Of a DNA stretch of 8,543 bases, positions 1-5,710 are shown one piece after another. The position numbers and the translations under genes are program-made. The notes beneath the pieces are model-generated. The model had not been told where the DNA came from. It did not search any database and worked only from the letters and a program-made list of their open reading frames with translations. Source of the DNA: Desulfobacterales bacterium (GTDB lineage Bacteria; Desulfobacterota; Desulfobacteria; Desulfobacterales; RPRI01); assembly GCA_030689795.1 (NCBI GenBank), contig JAUYEO010000306.1, forward strand, positions 1 through 8,543, written 5' to 3'. Within the stretch, counting starts at the first letter, position 1, and the number at the start of each line of letters is the position of its first letter.

Positions 1-17
1 TTTTAAATGACTTCGCT

Positions 18-62
18 AAATCACAAGAACTCGGGCTAAAGCCCTCAAACAGCTTGTGATTT
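18..62. repeat. Two-stage hairpin, possible terminator
   Basis: Outer arms AAATCACAAG (18-27) and CTTGTGATTT (53-62) pair perfectly over ten bases. An inner stem GGGCT (33-37) and AGCCC (40-44) has a two-base loop. On the plus strand it is followed by TTT (TTTTT from 60 to 64), like a rho-independent terminator, but no plus-strand gene is visible to its left. It may instead be a structured intergenic repeat. Confidence 0.4.
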
Positions 63-119
63 TTAACGCTCAGTTCTTTAAAAATCTATTTCCCAAAAAT
101 CTCAAATCCGTTCGCATAT

Positions 120-163
120 GACTTTTTACGAGTCTATCAATTTTGATGGTTTCGTAAAAAGTC
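120..163. repeat. Inverted repeat of the TTCGTAAAAAGTC family, simple form
   Basis: GACTTTTTACGA (120-131) and TCGTAAAAAGTC (152-163) are perfect 12-base arms. Pairing continues inward to ATCAA (136-140) and TTGAT (143-147) with three mismatches, leaving a two-base loop, so the whole 44 bases form one hairpin. It lies 24 bases past the stop of the CMD-family gene and could end transcription there, though there is no long T run after the stem in the minus direction. The same ends recur near 1877-2021 and 4505-4677. Confidence 0.75.
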
Positions 164-187
164 GAAATATGCTCACTTAAGCTGATT

Positions 188-577
188 TCATGAAATCGGC
201 CACAATCCTTTTTCTTCGAGAACCGCCCTTAATACTTTTAAAGCGGAATTTGTTGCAGGAACACCTCCGTATATGCAGGTCTGAAAAATCACTTCTGCTA
301 TCTCTTCAGGTTTGCAGCCGACATTCAGCGCGGCCTGAATATGAAGCTTCAATTCGTCCGGTCTGGATAAAACTGTAAGGGCTGCGACAGTTACAAGCTG
401 CCTTGTCGGATGAGGAATTTTTTCCCGCGCGTACATTTGGCCTGTGATAAAAAGGGAAAGATCATTCGCAAGGTTTTTATCAAAGGACTTCCAGAGTTCG
501 TAAGGCCTTTCGCCTGTCACATCCTTGAAATACAGCGCTGCTGTCTTTTTTGTTTTTTCAACAACATCTTCTTTCAA
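188..577 (-). CDS. Carboxymuconolactone decarboxylase family protein (AhpD-like fold)
   Basis: A 129-residue protein of the carboxymuconolactone decarboxylase (CMD) family, a small all-helical fold that usually forms oligomers. The family pattern is seen at about residues 58-115: RQLVTVAAL, then LKLHIQAALNVGCKPEEIAE, then the tail pattern QTCIYGGVPATNSA. The single His of LKLHI is at the usual position of the conserved CMD histidine. The CxxC pair of true AhpD peroxidase reductases is absent, so a peroxidase role is not supported; the exact reaction cannot be told from sequence. Length is typical of single-domain members. The start is a TTG, chosen because a GGAG ribosome-binding site lies seven bases upstream; a nearby ATG (588-590) is out of frame. 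It follows the acyl-CoA dehydrogenase gene by 93 bases on the same strand and may be co-transcribed. Unlike that neighbour it has ordinary GC content. The family call is secure; the function is unknown. Confidence 0.88.
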   Translation of the reverse strand: MKEDVVEKTKKTAALYFKDVTGERPYELWKSFDKNLANDLSLFITGQMYAREKIPHPTRQLVTVAALTVLSRPDELKLHIQAALNVGCKPEEIAEVIFQTCIYGGVPATNSALKVLRAVLEEKGLWPIS

Positions 578-584
578 ATTTATA

Positions 585-588
585 CTCC
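585..588 (-). promoter_or_regulatory. Shine-Dalgarno site supporting a TTG start
   Basis: GGAG on the minus strand, seven bases before the TTG at 577. No in-frame ATG exists nearby upstream, so this site decides the start of the CMD-family gene. Confidence 0.55.
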
Positions 589-670
589 ATTTAAAAAAAT
601 CGATTCTTCTTCCAATCAGCCGGGCTTTCTGAAGGCGCCCGCTTTTCCGGTCACTTGAACCCTCGAATCC

Positions 671-1834
671 TTACCTGTTCGCCTTTCTTATTCCCAGCCG
701 ATCCTGCGCGATAATGAACTTGCAGATGTTGGCCGAGCCCTCGACCATCGTGTAGGTCGGCGCATCGCGGAAATAGCGGGCTACCGGGTACTCGACCGAG
801 TAGCCGTAGGCGCCAAGGATGCGCATGGCATAATTTGCGCATTTGTTCGCAACCTCGCCGGCCAGGTATTTGGCATGGGCCACGTCCAACCCGTTGTTGA
901 GGTTCCCCTGGTCCTTAACCCAGGCCGCCTTGTAGACCACCAGCCTCGCCGCTTCGATTTCGGCCGACATCTGGGCGACCATGTCCTGGTTCATCTGGAA
1001 GCTGCCGATCGGCTGACCGAACTGCTTGCGCTCCATCGCATATTTCACGACGGCATCCAGGCAGGCCTGGGCGAGGCCGATGCCGCCGGCAGCCGCCGAA
1101 AGGCGCGTCTGGTTGAGAGAGCTGAAGACGATCTTGGTGCCGTCGCCGGGTTTGCCGAGGATGTTCTCCTTGGGCACCCTGGTGTCCGTCAGATAGATCT
1201 CGCCGGTGGGCGAGGAGCGCGACCCCATTTTCTGCAGGTCCGTGGTGCGCACGCCGTTGAACTTCTTGAGCTCCACTACGAAGGCCGAAAGCCCCTTGGC
1301 GCCGGCGCTTTTGTCGGTGTAGGCGTAGTAAATCATTACATCGCCCACGTGGGCGTTGGAGATCCATGTCTTGGAGCCGTTGAGCAGCCAATGGTCGCCC
1401 TTGTCCTCGGCGGTGGACTTCAGGGCCATGACGTCGGAGCCGGCATCCGGCTCGGTGATGGCAAAGCCGCCCAGATATTCAGCGCTGACCAGCTTCTGGA
1501 TGTATTTCTTCTTGAGCGCATCACTGCCGTAGGTCAGGATGGTATAGGCACAGCCGAGGCTCTGCATGTTGATCTGCACCCGCAGAGAGCTTGACGCCCG
1601 GGCGATCTCCTCGGTCACGATCATGGCGGCCAGCCAGCCCATGTTCGAGCCGCCGTATTCTTCAGGGATCACCGTCCCGAACATCCCCAGCTCCCCCATG
1701 GGTTTGACGGCTTCCTCGTAGGGGAAGTGATGCTTTTCGTCCCATTCGTTGGCAAACGGCGCAATTTTCTCGGTTGCGAAATCGCGCACCATGTCTCTGA
1801 GCATCTGTAGTTCTTCCGACAGGTTAAAATCCAT
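671..1834 (-). CDS. acd: Acyl-CoA dehydrogenase, probably non-decarboxylating glutaryl-CoA dehydrogenase
   Basis: A full-length 387-residue FAD-dependent acyl-CoA dehydrogenase, expected to be a soluble cytoplasmic tetramer passing electrons to electron-transfer flavoprotein. Visible family motifs are TEPDAGSD (127-134) and WISNA (157-161) at the flavin and substrate site, ERKQFG (268-273), and VEGSANICK, whose Glu365 is at the place of the catalytic base. By recollection the whole protein aligns with the Desulfococcus multivorans glutaryl-CoA dehydrogenase that forms glutaconyl-CoA without releasing CO2. Arg85 fits the carboxylate-binding Arg of this group. Val86 and Val364 stand where the human decarboxylating enzyme has Ser and Tyr, as in the Desulfococcus enzyme. 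Glutaconyl-CoA would then need a separate decarboxylase, which is not in this window. The ATG start has a strong AAGGAGGAA site upstream. The gene is strikingly GC-rich relative to its neighbours. Another short-chain or cyclic acyl-CoA substrate remains possible. Confidence 0.9.
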   Translation of the reverse strand: MDFNLSEELQMLRDMVRDFATEKIAPFANEWDEKHHFPYEEAVKPMGELGMFGTVIPEEYGGSNMGWLAAMIVTEEIARASSSLRVQINMQSLGCAYTILTYGSDALKKKYIQKLVSAEYLGGFAITEPDAGSDVMALKSTAEDKGDHWLLNGSKTWISNAHVGDVMIYYAYTDKSAGAKGLSAFVVELKKFNGVRTTDLQKMGSRSSPTGEIYLTDTRVPKENILGKPGDGTKIVFSSLNQTRLSAAAGGIGLAQACLDAVVKYAMERKQFGQPIGSFQMNQDMVAQMSAEIEAARLVVYKAAWVKDQGNLNNGLDVAHAKYLAGEVANKCANYAMRILGAYGYSVEYPVARYFRDAPTYTMVEGSANICKFIIAQDRLGIRKANR

Positions 1835-1841
1835 CTTAAAT

Positions 1842-1850
1842 TCCTCCTTT
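1842..1850 (-). promoter_or_regulatory. Strong Shine-Dalgarno site of the acyl-CoA dehydrogenase
   Basis: On the minus strand this reads AAAGGAGGAA, with eight bases between GGAGG and the ATG at 1834. It is the strongest ribosome-binding site in the window, fixes the start, and suggests efficient translation. Confidence 0.75.
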
Positions 1851-1876
1851 TCTTCAATAGTCTCAAACTTGCCAGC

Positions 1877-2021
1877 TTCGTAAAAAGTCAGTTTTTGCCA
1901 CTAAGACACAAAGGCACGAAGAATGGCCTATTGAAAACATTCAGGTTTTTCTTTGTGTTCTCCGTGATCTTTGTGTGAGAATGACTTTTTACGAGTCCAT
2001 CAACTTGCTATCTTCGTAAAA
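1877..2021. repeat. Composite inverted-repeat element of the TTCGTAAAAAGTC family
   Basis: TTCGTAAAAAGTCA (1877-1890) is matched in inverted orientation by TGACTTTTTACGA (1982-1994), 13 of 14 bases, around a 91-base core. The right copy is itself the left arm of a second hairpin, TTTTACGA (1987-1994) with TCGTAAAA (2014-2021). The element fills most of the 238-base gap between the acyl-CoA dehydrogenase start and the end of the beta-gamma gene. No ORF or transposase is inside, so it resembles a miniature non-coding mobile element or a structured terminator. Confidence 0.65.
1905..1977. repeat. Nested CACAAAG-type inverted repeat
   Basis: Inside the composite element, GACACAAAGGCACGAAGAA (1905-1923) faces an imperfect inverted partner at 1958-1977, which reads CACACAAAGATCACGGAGAA on the other strand. 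The loop is about 34 bases. The wording (CTAAGACACAAAGGCACGAAG) resembles an intergenic repeat I have seen in unrelated bacterial phyla; this recollection is unverified. Confidence 0.55.
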
Positions 2022-2072
2022 TTTTATTAAGCTACAATATAACTATTCTATGACAGAAAAAAGAGTCGCTTG

Positions 2073-3377
2073 TCAATCACGCTTTTTGAGTTCGGCCCGG
2101 TTGACAAGATTAAGGGCGGATTCAAGAATCTTATCTTTAAAAACATGCTTTATTGCGGCATTAAGCATGTCAAAAGAGATGACTTTATTGAGCCTGGCCA
2201 TTACGGCAAGGGAGGCCAATGCCCAGTCCTGAATTTTAAATCCCTGCTCTTTTAAATCAATATCGAATACGGTTGCCTGTGTATCGGGTATATCAATACC
2301 CTTAATCCTTATTATCAGGGTATTTTCGTCAAGGTTGCCGAAAAGATATTTTCTTCTGTCAACCCCTTCATGCGCAAGGGCTATTATGACGGACGGTTTT
2401 TCAATTCCTGAAAAACCGATATCTTCCGGAGAGAGGATTATTTCACTGATTGAAGGTCCTCGCAGCACGGTAATGTTGTAATCGTTTTTCTGGGTTACCT
2501 TTAAACCGGCTGTCAGTCCGGCAGTGCATAAAATATCCCCGGATGTTATTATCCGCTGCCCTGCGCTTCCGAGTATTACCACTTCCCGCCTCCCTGGTTC
2601 AGGAGGAGCATATTCGGCATTAATTCCCGCAGGAGGCGAAACCTTTTTGAGGCCCGAAACAATCTCCCTGTAATGCAGTCCGTATTCTTTTCTTAAGTTT
2701 TCTTTTATAACACCCGTAAAGGGTTCATTGCCTGCAAGGGATTCATCAATGATCTGGGGGGTCAATTTGTTTCTCTTTGTGTATCTGCCCGGACAGATGC
2801 CCCACATGTCAATCAGCGAAAAGCCTTCAAACCGTACGGCCTGTTCTATTTCATCAGGCAGGTCATTGCGGTAGCTTGAGCAGCGGGAAACATAAGGCGC
2901 CCCGGCAGACCGGGCTAAGGAGCAGACATCAAGCGGCTTTTCAAGGCGGTTCAGGAAAGCGGAGCCTACCTGCGCTTCCTGCGGAGTTGTGACTGAAAAC
3001 TGGCCGCCGGTCATACCGAAATTGAAATTATTCAATATCAGGAGGGTAAGATTCAGATTACGCCTGCAGGCAGCCAGCAAATGGGCGCCTCCGATTCCAA
3101 TGCCGCCGTCTCCCATCGTGACTATCACGTTTAAATCGGGCTTAGCCAGTTTAATGCCGGCAGCGTAGGTTAATGCGCGTCCGTGGAGCCCGTGAAAAGC
3201 ATGGGTATTAAAAAAAGTATCAAAAAGGCCTGAGCATCCTATGTCGCTTACAATGACTACCTTATCTCCTGTAAGCCCCATGTTTGAAAGGGCTTTGTCG
3301 AGAGCCTTTGCAACCCGCTCATGAGAGCACCCCGGGCAGAAAACGGGCGGCCTGCCTGTATTCAATAAACTATCCAT
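2073..3377 (-). CDS. korB: 2-oxoacid:ferredoxin oxidoreductase, fused beta (TPP/Fe-S) and gamma subunits
   Basis: A 434-residue protein joining two subunits that are usually separate. Residues 1 to about 250 are the beta subunit: CPGC (Cys14, Cys17), GCSG (Cys48) and ICPG (Cys195) supply the four cysteines expected for the proximal 4Fe-4S cluster. The thiamine-diphosphate motif runs from GDGG (89) to NN (116-117). After a Pro-rich link (about 248-262), residues 264-434 resemble the gamma (KorC) subunit: REVVILGSAGQ, then RGPSISEIILS and KPSVIIALAHEGV. The gamma loop reads GSAGQR where GFGGQG is usual. The complex would oxidatively decarboxylate a 2-oxoacid to its acyl-CoA and reduce ferredoxin in the cytoplasm. 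The start overlaps the end of the alpha-subunit gene by eight bases, with GGAGG nine bases upstream, implying coupled translation. 2-Oxoglutarate is the likeliest substrate from the partner's type, but this is unproven. Confidence 0.88.
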   Translation of the reverse strand: MDSLLNTGRPPVFCPGCSHERVAKALDKALSNMGLTGDKVVIVSDIGCSGLFDTFFNTHAFHGLHGRALTYAAGIKLAKPDLNVIVTMGDGGIGIGGAHLLAACRRNLNLTLLILNNFNFGMTGGQFSVTTPQEAQVGSAFLNRLEKPLDVCSLARSAGAPYVSRCSSYRNDLPDEIEQAVRFEGFSLIDMWGICPGRYTKRNKLTPQIIDESLAGNEPFTGVIKENLRKEYGLHYREIVSGLKKVSPPAGINAEYAPPEPGRREVVILGSAGQRIITSGDILCTAGLTAGLKVTQKNDYNITVLRGPSISEIILSPEDIGFSGIEKPSVIIALAHEGVDRRKYLFGNLDENTLIIRIKGIDIPDTQATVFDIDLKEQGFKIQDWALASLAVMARLNKVISFDMLNAAIKHVFKDKILESALNLVNRAELKKRD

Positions 3378-4488
3378 TGCCGAGAGCCTCCGTTATCTGA
3401 CGCGGCGATATCAGCCGTCCGTCCATCCGGCCTAAAAATTCAACTTTTTTATCAGGCAATATCCGTCTGATTTCTCCATAATATTGTCCCATGTTCATCT
3501 CGAAAACAAAAACCCGGTTTGCCGTTTCCGCTTTATCCCGTATGAGCTTTTCCGGAACCGGCCAGAGTGTTTTTAATATAAGAAGAGAAACCGGCCTTCC
3601 CAGTTTTTTTTGTTCATCGTAAACCGCTTTCGCGGCGCGTGCCGTTACGCCGTAAGTTATGATAAGAGTATCCGCTTCCTCTTCAATGAAGCTTTCGTGG
3701 AAAGCAAAAGAACCGGCTGCCGAATCTATTTTGTTTTTTAGCCGGTTCTGGAACCGGGAAATAACATTGTAGTCGGTTGTGATATACCCGTCATCTCCGT
3801 GGGTGGAAGAGGTCTGCCGGACCAGGGTTTTTCCTCCGATCGGAAGAAACTGAGGCACCAGGCAACCCTCTTTGACTTCAAACGGGAAGAATTTTTCTTC
3901 ATTTGATACAATCCGGTCAATTATTGCGGGCTTTATTAATGCGTCAGGGTCAAAGCTTTCCTTTGTCATCGCTATTTCTTTGTTTGAAGCTATAAAAACA
4001 GGACACCTGAACTCTTCCGCAAGATTAAAGGCATGCATTGTCAGAACAAAACAATCCGCAACATCAACAGGCGCAAGAACAATCACAGGCAATCCCCCGC
4101 TGTTTCCCCACCGCATGAACTGAACATCTCCGTCCGCTCCCCTTGTTGCCGAACCGGTTGACGGCCCTAATCTCTGAACATCAACTATTACAAGCGGAAT
4201 TTCGCTTCCTATGGCAAATGAAATCTGCTCGCTGTACAGGCTTAAGCCGGGTCCTGAGGTTGCGGTCATGGATTTGAGGCCTGCCATTGAGGCTCCGAGG
4301 CAGTATCCGATAGATGCTATTTCATCTTCCCCCTGCATGCAGATGCCGCCTGCAGGTGGAATGATTTTAAGCAGAGTATTGAAGATGGTTGTAGCCGGGG
4401 TAATCGGGTATCCGGCGAAAAAGCGGCATCCCGAAGCCAATGCTCCCCAGGCAACCGCCTCATTACCTTCCATCAGACATGAAGACAT
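3370..4488 (-). CDS. korA: 2-oxoacid:ferredoxin oxidoreductase alpha subunit (2-oxoglutarate type, KorA-like)
   Basis: A 372-residue alpha subunit containing the pyrimidine-binding and transketolase C-terminal-like domains of 2-oxoacid:ferredoxin oxidoreductases. Motifs in order: MEGNEAVAWGAL at the N terminus, GYPITPAT (26-33), MQGEDEIASIG (51-61) bearing the acidic residue expected to contact the TPP pyrimidine ring, TSGPG (77-81), and GPSTGSAT...GDVQFMRWG (108-128). The last is the pattern I associate with KorA rather than with VorB or pyruvate enzymes. The C-terminal domain has LIITYGVTARAAK and FEMNMGQ. Length is normal. The ATG start is supported by AAGGAG a few bases upstream. It is the first gene of a two-gene operon with the fused beta-gamma subunit. 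No ferredoxin-like delta subunit gene lies beside it, so the electrons likely go to a free ferredoxin. The family is secure; the substrate is inferred. Confidence 0.9.
   Translation of the reverse strand: MSSCLMEGNEAVAWGALASGCRFFAGYPITPATTIFNTLLKIIPPAGGICMQGEDEIASIGYCLGASMAGLKSMTATSGPGLSLYSEQISFAIGSEIPLVIVDVQRLGPSTGSATRGADGDVQFMRWGNSGGLPVIVLAPVDVADCFVLTMHAFNLAEEFRCPVFIASNKEIAMTKESFDPDALIKPAIIDRIVSNEEKFFPFEVKEGCLVPQFLPIGGKTLVRQTSSTHGDDGYITTDYNVISRFQNRLKNKIDSAAGSFAFHESFIEEEADTLIITYGVTARAAKAVYDEQKKLGRPVSLLILKTLWPVPEKLIRDKAETANRVFVFEMNMGQYYGEIRRILPDKKVEFLGRMDGRLISPRQITEALGNG
3387..3391 (-). promoter_or_regulatory. Shine-Dalgarno site of the beta-gamma subunit inside the alpha gene
   Basis: GGAGG on the minus strand lies within the last codons of the alpha-subunit gene, nine bases before the ATG at 3377. 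With the eight-base overlap it indicates translational coupling, which favours matched amounts of the two subunits. Confidence 0.65.
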
Positions 4489-4504
4489 ATATTCTCCTTA
4501 ATAT

Positions 4505-4631
4505 GGACGGCTTCGTAAAAAGTCATTCTGCTGTGTTGCACTTCATCTTTCGTCATTGCAGCGTACGGAAAGTACGCTTCATTCCTCAAGATTCGTGCGC
4601 CTTGCATAATAAACTTTTTACTTTGCCGTCC
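4505..4631. repeat. Long imperfect hairpin element of the TTCGTAAAAAGTC family
   Basis: The left end GGACGGCTTCGTAAAAAGTC (4505-4524) is inverted at 4612-4631 with 16 of 20 bases matching. The centre is a perfect stem GCGTAC (4561-4566) and GTACGC (4572-4577) with the loop GGAAA. The 50-base halves between remain partly complementary, so the entire 127 bases can fold as one hairpin. It lies just upstream of the korA-like start and has no coding content. Confidence 0.7.
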
Positions 4632-4642
4632 GAATTTCGATA

Positions 4643-4677
4643 TTTTACGAGTCTATCAATATCGCAGCTTCGTAAAA
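4643..4677. repeat. Tail hairpin of the TTCGTAAAAAGTC family
   Basis: TTTTACGA (4643-4650) pairs with TCGTAAAA (4670-4677). The run TTTTACGAGTCTATCAAT is identical to the left arm of the hairpin at 120-163. It sits 61 bases past the yibQ-like stop and may help end transcription of the envelope operon. An alternative stem, CGATATT (4638-4644) with AATATCG (4658-4664), overlaps it. Confidence 0.55.
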
Positions 4678-4738
4678 AGCGAAAAGGTTTATACAGAAAA
4701 CGGGAAAAAATTGAAAGTAAAAAGAATTGTTCAGAAGT

Positions 4739-5677
4739 TCAACTGATTTCGCTTACGATTGCCGATGCCGGGACAAGGTTCACCTTTTTTTTCAGTGAAG
4801 GCAACATTTCCCGGATCACCTGATATGTTTCGGGATATGGATGAATTATTGCAACAGCTTCGCCATATTTGCCGGCAAGTTCGACCAGTTTATTTATCTG
4901 ATCCCGTATATATTCCGGATCCTGTACATGATCGATAAAAATATCTCTTTCCGCAAAAGAGACCTTTAAGAGCCTTGCCGACGGTTTGCACAGAGTCTTT
5001 GCCGTTGTCCTGCTGTCGACGAAATAAAGACCCCTTTTTTTCAGGACGGAAAAAATCTGATACATCTGGGTATCTATGCCGGTCATTTTTGAACCCATGT
5101 GATTATTTACGCCCTTAATAAAAGGAATATCATCAAGGTCTTTGTTGAGCTGGCTTATAAGCTGGTCGGGCGACATCGATGTAAGAAGAGCCCCCGGGCC
5201 GGGAGAGACTTCAGGATATTCTTCCGGCTCCATGGGAAGATGGAGCATTGTTTCAATTCCTTTATTGTGGGCTGCTGTGGCTATGCTTTTTTGAAAGGGA
5301 CTGAAAGGAAGCACAGAAAATGTGAAGGCGGCATCAAGCTCCAGATATTTCTTTGCCAGATCGTCGTCGTATCCCAGATCATCTATGATAATTGCTACTT
5401 TCGGCAAAGAGCCGGCAGGCTCTTTTTTTGCTTTTGAAGGTATTTTACCTGAAGGCTCTTCACCTTTCGGGTAGACTTCAAAAACAGGCTGTTTTGATGC
5501 AGGCTCTTTCTTTTCCGGCAGCTTTTTGAATATATAATAATTTGCAAAAAGGCCGGCTCCGGCAACCAAAATCAGGAGGATGAAGAATCCTGCAAAAACC
5601 TTACTGATATTCGATTTTAAATCCCCTGCCTTTTTCGATCCGGGATTATTCCGTTTCAATTTTTTTTTCTTAGCCAT
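4739..5677 (-). CDS. yibQ: Divergent polysaccharide deacetylase family protein (YibQ-like), membrane anchored
   Basis: A 312-residue protein from the ATG at 5677. An in-frame TTG at 5689 would add four residues, but neither start has a convincing ribosome-binding site. A Lys-rich cytoplasmic N terminus is followed by one membrane segment (about residues 28-50), then a Lys/Pro/Glu-rich linker to about residue 90. The divergent polysaccharide deacetylase domain (Pfam Polysacc_deac_2) shows AIIIDDLG (95-102), LHLPMEP (145-151), NNHMGS (191-196), VDSRTT (220-225), IDH (248-250) and HPYPET (279-284). The Asp and His residues in these motifs are likely metal ligands. It should face the periplasm. 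It is the third gene after envC-like and ctpA-like genes, 33 bases past the latter, a common order in proteobacteria that points to peptidoglycan or envelope work. The family's reaction is, to my knowledge, not firmly established. Confidence 0.88.
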   Translation of the reverse strand: MAKKKKLKRNNPGSKKAGDLKSNISKVFAGFFILLILVAGAGLFANYYIFKKLPEKKEPASKQPVFEVYPKGEEPSGKIPSKAKKEPAGSLPKVAIIIDDLGYDDDLAKKYLELDAAFTFSVLPFSPFQKSIATAAHNKGIETMLHLPMEPEEYPEVSPGPGALLTSMSPDQLISQLNKDLDDIPFIKGVNNHMGSKMTGIDTQMYQIFSVLKKRGLYFVDSRTTAKTLCKPSARLLKVSFAERDIFIDHVQDPEYIRDQINKLVELAGKYGEAVAIIHPYPETYQVIREMLPSLKKKVNLVPASAIVSEIS

Positions 5678-5710
5678 AAGCTCAAGCAACGTACTGCATG
5701 ATATATAAAA

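Noticed and set aside
618..643. A possible terminator after the dehydrogenase gene (CGGGC with GCCCG)
   Set aside because: The stem is only five clean base pairs and no T run follows it in the minus direction.
915..1391. A 158-codon minus-strand frame inside the dehydrogenase gene
   Set aside because: It is an Arg/Gln-rich out-of-frame reading of a gene whose own frame has all family motifs.
875..1594. A 239-codon open frame on the plus strand
   Set aside because: It is antisense to the acyl-CoA dehydrogenase. Long open antisense frames are expected in GC-rich coding DNA, and its His/Gly/Val-rich translation shows no family motif.
4440..4823. A 127-codon plus-strand frame over the long hairpin
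   Set aside because: It crosses the korA-like start, the repeat and the yibQ-like end, and its translation has no recognisable character.
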